Part shown: in pieces, positions 16,688 through 24,629 of the stretch
Layout of the letters: each line of letters begins with the position of its first letter
How positions within the stretch are numbered: the first letter of the stretch is position 1
Source of the DNA: Acidobacteriota bacterium
Lineage (GTDB): Bacteria; Acidobacteriota; Holophagae; Holophagales; Holophagaceae
Direction of reading: 5' to 3'
Assembly (NCBI GenBank): GCA_016195985.1
Contig: JACPYP010000015.1
Location: 1-64,000 of the forward strand
Length of the DNA: 64,000 nt
Notes under the pieces: generated by a model
Seen by the model: the letters and a program-made list of their open reading frames with translations, nothing else
Databases searched by the model: none
What the model was told of the DNA's origin: nothing
Position numbers and translations under genes: made by a program

Positions 16688-17050
16688 TCAGCTGCGCGGC
16701 CTCCAGCGGTGGGCCTCCAAGTCGAGGTTGCCCAGGTCATCCACTTCGATGCCCTCGTCCCGCAGCCGCCCGATCTGCTCGAAGGCCCCCCACCAGCGGC
16801 CCCGGCTGGGCACGTAGCCTTGGGTGTTGACCACCCGGTGCCAAGGCAGCTTGGTGCCCTCCGGCAGGCCCGAAAGCACCATGCCGACCTGGCGGGGCCG
16901 CCGCGGGAACCCAGCCAGCGCCGCCACCTGGCCGTAGGAGGCCAGCTTGCCTTTGGGGATCCGGCGCACCACGGCCAGCACGAGGGCGCGGAAATCCTTT
17001 TCCGGAGCATCCTCGGGCTGCTCTGCCTGCCCCGCCTTCGCGCGGGCCAT
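16688..17050 (-). CDS. Alkyltransferase-like protein (ATL), MGMT homologue without active-site Cys
   Basis: A 120-residue protein homologous to the C-terminal DNA-binding domain of O6-alkylguanine-DNA alkyltransferase. The helix-turn-helix region is GKLASYGQVAALAG (the Tyr39 region turns the base out). The active-site PCHRV is replaced by PWHRVVN (Trp70). ATL proteins cannot transfer the alkyl group; they bind O6-alkylguanine and direct it to nucleotide excision repair. A ~20-residue charged N-terminal extension precedes the domain. It begins immediately after the stop of the DUF2203-type gene, so the two form an operon. Confidence 0.9.
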   Translation of the reverse strand: MARAKAGQAEQPEDAPEKDFRALVLAVVRRIPKGKLASYGQVAALAGFPRRPRQVGMVLSGLPEGTKLPWHRVVNTQGYVPSRGRWWGAFEQIGRLRDEGIEVDDLGNLDLEAHRWRPRS

Positions 17051-17413
17051 TCAGGCCTGCACGCCGGGGCGCTGATGGGCCGGCACGCGGGAGCCGAAGC
17101 CCCCTTCGTAGCTGTGCCAGTGTCCCAGCTCGCCTTCGGGATAGGCCCAGCACCAGTAGCCGTCGCCGGAATCGAAATCCACGAGCCAGAGGCCCTTCAC
17201 TTCGGCTTCGAGATCCTGCATGCTCTGCTGCCAGCTCTGCACGAGGGTCTGCAGGCGCTCCCGCAGGGCTTCCGCATGCGCGTCGTCGCCGGCCTCTTCG
17301 GCCTGGCTCAATTCCTCCGCCAGACTGGCGGCCAGGGCGTAGACAGGCTCGGTGGTGGCTTTCACCTGGGGCATGAGGGCCCTCGCTTCTTCCAGGGTGA
17401 AAATGCGGCCCAT
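17051..17413 (-). CDS. DUF2203-like protein
   Basis: A 120-residue cytoplasmic protein. The start at 17413 gives MGRIFTLEEARALMP, the typical beginning of DUF2203 proteins. A long helical hairpin follows (LAEELSQAEEAGDDAHAEAL onwards), then the conserved end GLWLVDFDSGDGYWCWAYPE and GHWHSYEGGF. The family's function is unknown. It directly precedes the ATL gene (stop and start touch). Confidence 0.85.
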   Translation of the reverse strand: MGRIFTLEEARALMPQVKATTEPVYALAASLAEELSQAEEAGDDAHAEALRERLQTLVQSWQQSMQDLEAEVKGLWLVDFDSGDGYWCWAYPEGELGHWHSYEGGFGSRVPAHQRPGVQA

Positions 17414-17441
17414 GGTGCCTCCGTTGCTCCATGATAAACCC

Positions 17442-18164
17442 ATGCGGTTCGTGCCCCTGATTCCATCCTGTTTCGACCCTGTTCCTTGGCAGTCCCTGGC
17501 GCCCCTCATGCTCCGTTGGGAAGGCGCCCTTCACGAGGGTTGGACCTCCGCCGCCCGGAGGGGCTTGGCGGTTCACGCCGTGATCCTCCCGGGCCTGGCC
17601 CCCGTCGAAGAAGCGCTGGAGGCCCTGCGCCACGGTCTCGGCCCGGATTTCCTCGTGGTTCCCGTCCGGAAACCTGGAAACCGCGAGGAAGGCTTCCGCC
17701 TCCTGGGGGCTTTGGAAACCTTGCTTGAAGCCACTTCGGGAAGGGGCGTGAAGCTGGCCCTGCGCCCTGAAAGCGGCGCGGAGGCGGCGGTGCTGGACCT
17801 CCTGCGCCAGGCTCACGGCGAAGCGGTGGGCTTCTGCTGGCATCCCGGCATCCGCGACGCCGAGCCGCTGGCGGACCGGCTCTGGTGCGGCCAGTGCGAG
17901 CCCGGATCGGACCTGCGGCCCCTTCAGGCCCTGGGCTACCGCTGGGACATGGCGGTCGAGGCTGAAGATCCGCAGGATTTCCGCGCCAAGGCGGCCCTGC
18001 TGCGGGCGGCCCACCCGCCCGTGCTTTTCCCCGCGGAGATGCCCGCGACAGCTTTGGGACGGCCTGTGGTGGCCGATGACAGCGTGACCTTCGGCCGGCA
18101 TCTCCAGCCCGGAGAACCCCAGCCCGGAGAATCCCAGCCTGGCCGGCCGCGAGGCCAGGCATGA
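17442..18164 (+). CDS. Hypothetical protein, possible TIM-barrel/sugar-isomerase-like fold, upstream of lpxB
   Basis: A 240-residue protein from ATG 17442 (weak ribosome site). Alternating strands and helices (GLAVHAVILPGLAPVEEAL, DFLVVPVRKPG, GVKLALRPESG, AVGFCWHPGIRD, YRWDMAVEAEDP, PPVLFPAEMPA) suggest a (beta/alpha) barrel like sugar-phosphate isomerase relatives, but catalytic metal ligands are not obvious. The C-terminus has a short Q-P-G-E repeat. Its last four bases overlap the lpxB start (ATGA), implying translational coupling and perhaps a role tied to the envelope. The family is not recognised. Confidence 0.6.
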   Translation: MRFVPLIPSCFDPVPWQSLAPLMLRWEGALHEGWTSAARRGLAVHAVILPGLAPVEEALEALRHGLGPDFLVVPVRKPGNREEGFRLLGALETLLEATSGRGVKLALRPESGAEAAVLDLLRQAHGEAVGFCWHPGIRDAEPLADRLWCGQCEPGSDLRPLQALGYRWDMAVEAEDPQDFRAKAALLRAAHPPVLFPAEMPATALGRPVVADDSVTFGRHLQPGEPQPGESQPGRPRGQA

Positions 18165-19288
18165 GCCAGACGCTCCTGGTGGTCGCGGGCGAGGATTCGG
18201 GCGATTTGCATGGCGCCGAATTGTTGCGTGAGCTGAAAGCGCGGCGGCCCGGCCTCCGCATCGTCGGGGTGGGAGGGCCCCGCATGACGCCCTACCTCGA
18301 CCGCAAGCTCGCGGACGTGAAGGACCTCGCAGTGGTGGGCTTCATCGAAGTCATCAGGCACTTGCCGCACCTGAACCGGCTCTTCAAGCAGATCCTGGCG
18401 GCGGCGCAGGAAGAGGCCGTCGCGGGCGCCCTGCTCATCGACTATCCGGGATTCAACCTGCGGCTGGCCAAGGCCCTGCGGAAGCAGATGCCCGCGGTGA
18501 AGCTGCATCAGTACGTCTGCCCCCAGGTGTGGGCCTGGAAGAAAGGCCGGATTCCTGATCTGGGCCGCACCCTCGACACGCTTTATTGCCTCTTCGATTT
18601 CGAGCCGGAGCTGTTCCGGGGCTACCCCGTGGAGGCGCAGTTCGTGGGCCATCCGCTGGTGGAGGTGGTGAAGCCCGAATGCGGCCGGGAGGCCTTCTTC
18701 GCTGAAACTGGACTCGATCCTTCCCGGCCGCTGGTGGCCCTGCTGCCGGGCAGCCGCCGCGGCGAAATCCAGCGCCTGCTCCCGCCCATGGCCGACCTGG
18801 CGCGGCGCTGGCGGCAGGAGCGGCCCGAGGTGCAATGGGTGCTGCCCGTGGCCCCCACGCTGGAGCCCGCCTTCGTGCGGGCCTACGTGGGCGACGCTCC
18901 CATCCGCCTGGCGCAGGATCGCACCTACGCCGCCCGGGCCCATGCGGATGCCGCCCTGGTGGCCTCGGGCACGGCCACGCTTGAAACGGCCCTGCTGGGC
19001 ACGCCCTTCGCCATCGTCTACCGCCTCAACGCCCTCACCTACCAGCTGGCCCGGCACATCGTGAAGGTGCCCCACTTCGGCCTCGCCAACGTCGTGGCGC
19101 GCCGGGAGGTGGCCCGGGAGCTGCTGCAGGGCGAGGTCGAGGCCGGGCGGCTCGGGCGGGAGCTCAGCCGCTTGCTGGATCCGGACGTGGCCCGCCAGGT
19201 CCGGGCGGACTTGTCCGAAGTGCGCGGCCACCTCGGGGCCCCCGGCGCCGCAGGCCGGGTGGCGGAAGACCTCCTGAAAAAACTCTGA
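18161..19288 (+). CDS. lpxB: Lipid-A-disaccharide synthase
   Basis: A 375-residue GT-B glycosyltransferase that joins lipid X and UDP-2,3-diacylglucosamine into the lipid A disaccharide at the inner face of the cytoplasmic membrane. Signature segments are GEDSGDLHGAELL, VVGFIEVIRHLPHL, LIDYPGFNLRLAKA, YVCPQVWAWKKGR, FVGHPLVE, LLPGSRRGEI and ASGTATLETALLGTP. It is the only lipid A gene in the window, so it is unlinked from a lpxD-fabZ-lpxA cluster here. It proves an LPS-bearing outer membrane. Confidence 0.97.
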   Translation: MSQTLLVVAGEDSGDLHGAELLRELKARRPGLRIVGVGGPRMTPYLDRKLADVKDLAVVGFIEVIRHLPHLNRLFKQILAAAQEEAVAGALLIDYPGFNLRLAKALRKQMPAVKLHQYVCPQVWAWKKGRIPDLGRTLDTLYCLFDFEPELFRGYPVEAQFVGHPLVEVVKPECGREAFFAETGLDPSRPLVALLPGSRRGEIQRLLPPMADLARRWRQERPEVQWVLPVAPTLEPAFVRAYVGDAPIRLAQDRTYAARAHADAALVASGTATLETALLGTPFAIVYRLNALTYQLARHIVKVPHFGLANVVARREVARELLQGEVEAGRLGRELSRLLDPDVARQVRADLSEVRGHLGAPGAAGRVAEDLLKKL

Positions 19289-19340
19289 TTCCTTTCAACC
19301 GGACGTCCACTTCGGCGCATCTCATGGGGCGGAGGTGTCC

Positions 19341-19859
19341 ATGAACCCCTTCTTCCTGCTGATCCCCCTGGTGGCTTCGCCGGCCCCGGAAGCCCCCATT
19401 CCCGACATCGAAGCCAAGGATCTGCCCGCCGCGCCCCGGGGCCCCATGGTCCCCCGGGCCCGGGACTTCGGGGCTGAGCGCGGCATCATGGGAGACGTGC
19501 GCCGCGGCGCCCGGAATGGGCCTTCCATCCCCGCGCTGCAGCTTCCCGCGGGCAACGTCCGGGTGAAGGACAAGGTCCCCGACATGAGCGGCTGGCGGGC
19601 CTACGCCATCGAGGTGCCGGCCGGCGGCTTCGTGAAGGCCCACGTGGTGGAAGGGCGCAAGGCCTGGTTCCGGGTGCTGGGCGTCAACGAATGGGGCCGG
19701 GATGAGCCCGGGCTTCTGCAGAACCGTGTCTACCTCGGCGAGCCCCAGGCCACCTACAAGAACCCGAATTCCGTGGCCCGGACCATCTACTTCATCGTGG
19801 ACACCCAGGACGCCAACATGGTGGGCGAACCCTTCACCCTGGAGGTCACTCGCGGCTAG
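19341..19859 (+). CDS. Secreted hypothetical protein
   Basis: A 172-residue protein. The ATG at 19341 has GGAGG five bases upstream; a GTG two codons earlier overlaps that site. MNPFFLLIPLVASPAPEAP is a short signal-like N-terminus. A Pro/Arg-rich stretch follows, then a ~100-residue beta-rich domain with WRAYAIEVPAGGFVKAHV, AWFRVLGVNEWG and ARTIYFIVDTQD. This looks like a carbohydrate- or peptidase-accessory (PPC-type) beta-sandwich. Its stop overlaps the 3' end of the convergent Ig/SPOR gene by 14 bp. Function unknown. Confidence 0.7.
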   Translation: MNPFFLLIPLVASPAPEAPIPDIEAKDLPAAPRGPMVPRARDFGAERGIMGDVRRGARNGPSIPALQLPAGNVRVKDKVPDMSGWRAYAIEVPAGGFVKAHVVEGRKAWFRVLGVNEWGRDEPGLLQNRVYLGEPQATYKNPNSVARTIYFIVDTQDANMVGEPFTLEVTRG

Positions 19860-21045
19860 GCGCAGGCCCTGCGGCGATCCTGGGGAGTTCCTGAGGCAGG
19901 GCGTCCCCGAAGGCCTGGCGCAGGGCCTTCGGAGCCTTGAGCCAGGCGTTCTGGGCCTCCCCGCGGCTGGCGAAGGTGCCGTAGCAGCCCTGCCAGATGC
20001 GCAGGCCGTCCCGGCGGAAATAGGGCAGGATGAGGATGTCCTGGGCCTTGGGCCCGGCGGCGCGGGCCACCTGCTTCAGCCCTTCCGTGCGCCCCGAGAT
20101 CACCATCCGGATGGTCCAGGAGCCTTCCGGCGCGGCGTTCCTCCGGGCTTCGCCCCAGTGGAACGCCTCCGCGAGATCCATGCTTTCCAGGGGCTTGGCA
20201 GCTGCTTCGGGGTTCTCCAGATCCTTCTCCGTGAGCAGGATGCGAGGGGCCTCCACGCGGACTTCCACGCTGCGGGAGGAACCTCCCATGAGGTTGCTCA
20301 CGCTCAGGGTGTACACGGTGGTCTTGTCGGGCACCACGGCGATGCTGGACCGGCCGTCCAGCTCCAGGCCGCCGGGTTCCAGACGCACCTTGGCGTCGCC
20401 CTGGCAGATCCACTTCAGGTCCACCTGTTCGCCTGGTTTTACAAGGGTGCGGCTGGCCTCGAAGGTGCAGACGGAGGCCGTGCCTGTGGCCGGAGGCGCC
20501 GCTTGAGCCGCCCGGCCCAGGACGGCGATCTCCAGCGTGCGGCTCTGGCCCCCCGCGGCGTTGTTGGCGGTGATGGTGTAGCGGGTGCTTTCCTGGGGCG
20601 TGACCGTGACTTCGCTCTTGCCGTCCAATTCCAGGCCGCCGGGCTCGAGACGCACCTTGGCGCTTCCGGCGCATTCCCACTTCAGTACCACCGGGTCGCC
20701 GGGGAGCACCGCCTTGGCGCTGGCGTCGAAGGCGCAGATGCGGGCGGGGTCGCCCAGGGCCAGCCCCGGGGTGATGCGCACTTCCGCACGGCCGAGTTCC
20801 AGACCGCCGGGCCGCGCGTCGAACACGCGGTAGGTGGTGGTGTAGGCGGGCCGCAATGTCACCTGGAAGCTGCCCGGCAGCACCATGCCACCGGGTTCCA
20901 GGCGCACTTGGGGCGCCTGGGCGCAGGCCCAGGTCAGCAGCACCGATTCGCCAGGGCGCACTTCCCTGGGCTCCAGGGTCATGGCGCACGGTGCGGGAGC
21001 CTGGGCGAGGCTGAGCAAAGGAGCCAGAAGGAAGGGGAGGGGCAT
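19846..21045 (-). CDS. Secreted protein with three Cys-paired Ig-like repeats and a C-terminal SPOR-like domain
   Basis: A 399-residue protein with a signal peptide (MPLPFLLAPLLSLAQA). Three repeats of ~85 residues start near residues 20, 105 and 195. Each has the plan C-x-(F/L)-x..PG(E/D)xVxLxWxC, then KVRLEPGGLELDG and a Thr/Tyr-rich strand (TRYTITANNAAGG, TTVYTLSVSNLMGG). The two Cys in each repeat suggest an internal disulphide. After ~residue 290 a SPOR-like domain (SWTIRMVISGRTEG, LPYFRRDGLRIWQGCYGTFA) may bind denuded peptidoglycan. A periplasmic scaffold or cell-wall adaptor is plausible. It is distant from any division gene. Confidence 0.72.
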   Translation of the reverse strand: MPLPFLLAPLLSLAQAPAPCAMTLEPREVRPGESVLLTWACAQAPQVRLEPGGMVLPGSFQVTLRPAYTTTYRVFDARPGGLELGRAEVRITPGLALGDPARICAFDASAKAVLPGDPVVLKWECAGSAKVRLEPGGLELDGKSEVTVTPQESTRYTITANNAAGGQSRTLEIAVLGRAAQAAPPATGTASVCTFEASRTLVKPGEQVDLKWICQGDAKVRLEPGGLELDGRSSIAVVPDKTTVYTLSVSNLMGGSSRSVEVRVEAPRILLTEKDLENPEAAAKPLESMDLAEAFHWGEARRNAAPEGSWTIRMVISGRTEGLKQVARAAGPKAQDILILPYFRRDGLRIWQGCYGTFASRGEAQNAWLKAPKALRQAFGDALPQELPRIAAGPAPSRE

Positions 21046-21101
21046 GGTCGGAGTCTATCAAGATCCGGGCCTAGGATCCGGGCCTGGGCTTGATGGGCGA
21101 A

Positions 21102-21917
21102 TCAGTTCCCCAGATAGGTGAACCAGAAGCGCACGCCCAGGTAGGGGCCTTCGAAGCCTTCCGGCAGGCGCTGCAGGGGGGCGGAGCGCAGCACGGCCAT
21201 GCGGGCGCTTTCATCCATGGCGGCGTTGCCGCTGGGAATTTCGACGCGCACGCGGTCGAGGTTGCCGTCCTTGGCGATGCGGAAGTAGATCTGCACCCGG
21301 CCCTGGGTGCTGGACACCCGGTTCCAGTTGCTGGTGATGCGGGCCTGCACCTGCTGCAGGTACCAGGTGAAGGGGAAATCGCCGTCCACTCCGCCCACCA
21401 GGCCCAGGCCGCCCTGGACGCCGGAGGTGGGGTTGAGGCCCGGAATGCCGCTGCCCGCGCCGAAGGCGGCGCCGTTGCCGCTGCCCACGGCGCCGGCCAC
21501 GGGATTCGGCGCGGCGGTCTTGCCCTTGGCGGCGGTGGTGCCGGTGCCCTGGCTGGTGGCGTCCTTGTTATCGCCCTTGGCGGCGGCCTTGGTGGTCTTG
21601 AGGGAGAAGGGATCCGGGGCCGTGGCCGAGGGCGAGGTGGCGCGCACCGGAGCCACTTCCTCCACGCGGCGGAGCCGCTCGCCGGTCTTGCCCACCTCCA
21701 TGGCTTCCGAGCCGCCGGAGGTTCCCGCCTGGGCCGCGGGCAGGTTCACCCAGGTGACCTTCACCTCTTCGGGCTTGTCCGCCTCTGTGCCCCTCGGCCA
21801 GAAGAAGGCCAGGCCCAGGCTCAGGTGCAGGCCCAGGCTCAGGGCCAGACCCGGGCCCCAGCGCAGTTCTCCAAGGTGGGCGCGGCTGCGGAGGAAGGCC
21901 TGGAGGTCCTGGCTCAT
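21102..21917 (-). CDS. TonB-family energy-transducing protein
   Basis: A 271-residue protein with one N-terminal membrane anchor ([18 protein letters not shown], about 22-40). A long Ala/Gly/Thr/Lys-rich periplasmic linker follows. A C-terminal TonB-like domain ([37 protein letters not shown]) sits at about residues 190-271. It would pass proton-motive energy from ExbB/ExbD to outer-membrane receptors, or act in a Tol-like system. It overlaps exbD by four bases (ATGA). No exbB is found next to them in the window. Confidence 0.85.
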   Translation of the reverse strand: MSQDLQAFLRSRAHLGELRWGPGLALSLGLHLSLGLAFFWPRGTEADKPEEVKVTWVNLPAAQAGTSGGSEAMEVGKTGERLRRVEEVAPVRATSPSATAPDPFSLKTTKAAAKGDNKDATSQGTGTTAAKGKTAAPNPVAGAVGSGNGAAFGAGSGIPGLNPTSGVQGGLGLVGGVDGDFPFTWYLQQVQARITSNWNRVSSTQGRVQIYFRIAKDGNLDRVRVEIPSGNAAMDESARMAVLRSAPLQRLPEGFEGPYLGVRFWFTYLGN

Positions 21918-22342
21918 TTCACATCGATCAGCGGCGCCGCCGGCGCCGCGGCGGTGGCGAAGCCCACCTGGGTGAAGCCTGCCTCGCGGATGGCATCCAC
22001 CACCTGGATGACGCGGCCGTAGGGCACGTTGTGATCCGCGCGGACCAGCACGGGCCGCTTGCCTTCGGCCTGGGCTTTGGCCTTCAGCTGGTTGGCCAGC
22101 ACCGGAAGGGCCACGAAAGTCTGGCCGAACTGGAGGCGGCCGTCGAAGGTGATGGATACCGTGAGAGCCTCGCTCTCCAGGTTGCGGCCCGTCCGGCTTT
22201 CGGGCAGCTTCACGTCCACGCCGGTGGTCATCATGGGTGCCGCGATCATGAAGATGATGAGCAGGACCAGCATCACGTCGATGAGCGGCGTCATGTTGAT
22301 GTCGGCCATCGCGCCGCGCCTGGATCCGGGTGTGAAGGCCAT
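21914..22342 (-). CDS. exbD: ExbD/TolR-family proton-channel subunit
   Basis: A 142-residue protein; ATG 22342 ([10 protein letters not shown]). A single membrane helix follows the conserved [19 protein letters not shown], in which the Asp is the proton-carrying residue of ExbD/TolR. The periplasmic domain contains [20 protein letters not shown] and [10 protein letters not shown], typical of the family. It forms an operon with the TonB-like gene. The partner ExbB/TolQ must lie elsewhere in the genome. Confidence 0.92.
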   Translation of the reverse strand: MAFTPGSRRGAMADINMTPLIDVMLVLLIIFMIAAPMMTTGVDVKLPESRTGRNLESEALTVSITFDGRLQFGQTFVALPVLANQLKAKAQAEGKRPVLVRADHNVPYGRVIQVVDAIREAGFTQVGFATAAAPAAPLIDVK

Positions 22343-22396
22343 GGGACTCCTGGACTGAAGATTCCAGTCTAGCAAGCCTGTCTGAGGGTGGACCTT

Positions 22397-24565
22397 CTAC
22401 TCAGCGCCCGTCTTGCCCAGGCGGCTCCAGTAGAAGGAGCGGAAGTCCGCGGGACTCATGGGATGCCCGTAAAGAAATCCCTGGGCCCGGTGGCAGCCGC
22501 GGTCGAGCAGGAATTTGGCCTGATCGGCGTGTTCCACGCCTTCGGCGATGAGTTCCATGCCGAGGCTCTGCCCCATGGCAATGATGGCGGTGGCGAGGCT
22601 GCGGCTCTGGGCCGCGTGGCTGAGGGACTGGACGAAGGACTGGTCGATCTTGAGGATGTCGAAGGGGAGCTGGTGCAGGTAGCTGAGGGAGCTGTAGCCG
22701 GTTCCGAAATCATCCAGCGCCAGGGTGATGCCCAGCTGCTTCATGCGCTGGAGGGTGGCGACGGCCCGGTCGGAGCTTTCCAGCAGCACGCTTTCGGTGA
22801 CCTCCACCTCCAGGCAATGGGGCTCGGCGCCGCTGAAGGCCAGGCAATGCTCCAGCCGGTCCAGCAGCTGGGGGTCCAGCATCTGGACGCTGCTGAGGTT
22901 GACCGCCACGCGGATGGGCGGAAGCCCCTCGTCCTGCAGGCTCCGGGTGAAGCGCAGCGCCTCGCGGAAGACGTATTCGCCCAGCTCCACGATGAGCCCC
23001 GTCTCCTCGGCCACGGGGATGAACTTGGCGGGGGCGATGGAACCCATCTCCGGATCATCCCAGCGGAGCAGGGCCTCCATGCCGAGGATCTCTCCGGAAC
23101 GGGCGTCGATCTGCGGCTGGAAATGCACGTGGAAGGCGCCGTGGGCCAGACCATAGCGCATGCCTTCCTCCAGCCGGAACCGCTCCTGCAGGCGGGAACT
23201 CATGGACGGATCGAAGAACTGGAAGCGGTTCCGGCCAGCCTCCTTCGCCGCGTACATGGCGCGGTCCGCGTTCTTTAGGAGGGTGTCCGCATCCCGCCCG
23301 TCCTGGGGCATGAGGGCGATGCCGATGCTGGGCGTGACCACCAGCTCGTGGCCGTCGAGGGAGATGGGTTGGCGCAGGACGTCGAGGATGCGCGTGGCCA
23401 CCCGGGCCGCATCCGTGGGGGTGGCGATCTGGCTGAGGATCAGGCAGAACTCGTCTCCGCCGATGCGGGCCACGGACTCGCCGTCGCTGTTGTCGGCCCG
23501 GGCCAGCAAGTCCGAGGGGCGGAGGACGCCGGAAATCCGCGCGGCCACTTCCTTCAGCAGGTCGTCGCCCACCGCGTGGCCCAGGGTGTCGTTGATCCGC
23601 TTGAAATTGTCCAGGTCGAGGTAGAGCAGGGCGGCCGCCTTGGGATGGGGCGAAGCCTCGCTGCGGGCCAGATCGATGAAGAGGCGCTCCAGGGTGGAGC
23701 TCAGGGCATAGCGGTTCCACAGGCCCGTGAGGGCGTCGTGGTAGGCCATGTGCCGGATGCGCTGCTCGAAGACCTTCCGCTCGGTGATGTCCCGGAGCAT
23801 CACCAGGACCTTGTCCTCGGCGCAGGCGATGAACCGGCCCTCCCAGAACCGGGGCTCCTCCTGGAAGGGATCGGCGAATTCCAGACAGCGCATCTCTGCG
23901 GGATTCGCCAGGGCCTCCTGGCAGTGCTGCACCGCCAAGGCCGCCAGATGGTCCGGCAAGAGTTCGTCGATGTCGCCCAGGGGCGGGCGGCTGGTGTTGC
24001 TCTCGCCCTGGATGCCGGAATGGACCAGGGTGACCACGCCCTTCGACGTGAGCGTGAAGATGGGATCCGGGTGGGCCGCGAAGAGGGAGTTCAGGGTCCG
24101 GGTGCGCTCCTGCAGGGCGGCGAAGGCCTCGGTGGCCCGCAGCACGTGGCGCAGCCGGTAGGGGAGATGTCTCCAGTGCAGGGGCTTGGTGAGGAAGTCG
24201 TTGGCGCCGACTTGGTAGGCCATCTGGATGGAGGCCAGGTCCTCCATGCTGGTGAGCATCACCACCGGCAATTCTTCTTTGGACCAGGTCAGCCGGATAT
24301 CGCTGCAGATGCCGAAGCCATCCTCGCCGACCAGCACCACGTCGAGCAGCACCAGGTCCGGCCTGAGGTCGCGGATGAGCTGCAGGCCGCGCTTCCCGTC
24401 CTGCGCCGTGCGGCAGGTGAACCCATCGGCTTCGAGGGTGTGCGTGACGGCGCGGAGGATCAGCGGGTCGTCATCGATGGCGACCACCAGTCGCTTCGGT
24501 CCATCGGAAGGCTGGAGGGATTCCTCCGTCTGGCCTTCCATGGGGCCCCTGGGCTGTTGTGTCAT
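22397..24565 (-). CDS. Response regulator with REC-PAS-GGDEF-EAL domains (c-di-GMP turnover)
   Basis: A 722-residue protein. The receiver domain (residues ~24-145) has DDD at 31-33, the likely phospho-acceptor Asp75 and Lys127. A PAS-like segment (~160-265) ends in LRDITERKVFEQRI. The GGDEF domain follows (~275-455) with an intact GGDEF at 369-373. The EAL domain (~465-715) has EALLRW at 497-502, AVNLSSVQM, LALDDFGTGYSSLSYL and IAEGVEHADQ. Both catalytic motifs are present, so it could make and break c-di-GMP. RPSD (349-352) resembles the inhibitory I-site, but ~11 extra residues separate it from GGDEF. No cognate kinase is adjacent. Confidence 0.94.
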   Translation of the reverse strand: MTQQPRGPMEGQTEESLQPSDGPKRLVVAIDDDPLILRAVTHTLEADGFTCRTAQDGKRGLQLIRDLRPDLVLLDVVLVGEDGFGICSDIRLTWSKEELPVVMLTSMEDLASIQMAYQVGANDFLTKPLHWRHLPYRLRHVLRATEAFAALQERTRTLNSLFAAHPDPIFTLTSKGVVTLVHSGIQGESNTSRPPLGDIDELLPDHLAALAVQHCQEALANPAEMRCLEFADPFQEEPRFWEGRFIACAEDKVLVMLRDITERKVFEQRIRHMAYHDALTGLWNRYALSSTLERLFIDLARSEASPHPKAAALLYLDLDNFKRINDTLGHAVGDDLLKEVAARISGVLRPSDLLARADNSDGESVARIGGDEFCLILSQIATPTDAARVATRILDVLRQPISLDGHELVVTPSIGIALMPQDGRDADTLLKNADRAMYAAKEAGRNRFQFFDPSMSSRLQERFRLEEGMRYGLAHGAFHVHFQPQIDARSGEILGMEALLRWDDPEMGSIAPAKFIPVAEETGLIVELGEYVFREALRFTRSLQDEGLPPIRVAVNLSSVQMLDPQLLDRLEHCLAFSGAEPHCLEVEVTESVLLESSDRAVATLQRMKQLGITLALDDFGTGYSSLSYLHQLPFDILKIDQSFVQSLSHAAQSRSLATAIIAMGQSLGMELIAEGVEHADQAKFLLDRGCHRAQGFLYGHPMSPADFRSFYWSRLGKTGAE

Positions 24566-24629
24566 GGCATGACTGTAGTGGATTTAAGGGCGAGGAGGTA
24601 TTGGGTAGATTCCGCCGGTCAGGGGCCGG

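Noticed and set aside
21048-21090. Short direct repeat (GATCCGGGCCT twice) between the Ig/SPOR and TonB genes
   Set aside because: Only two copies of 11 bp in GC-rich DNA; not distinguishable from chance or slippage.
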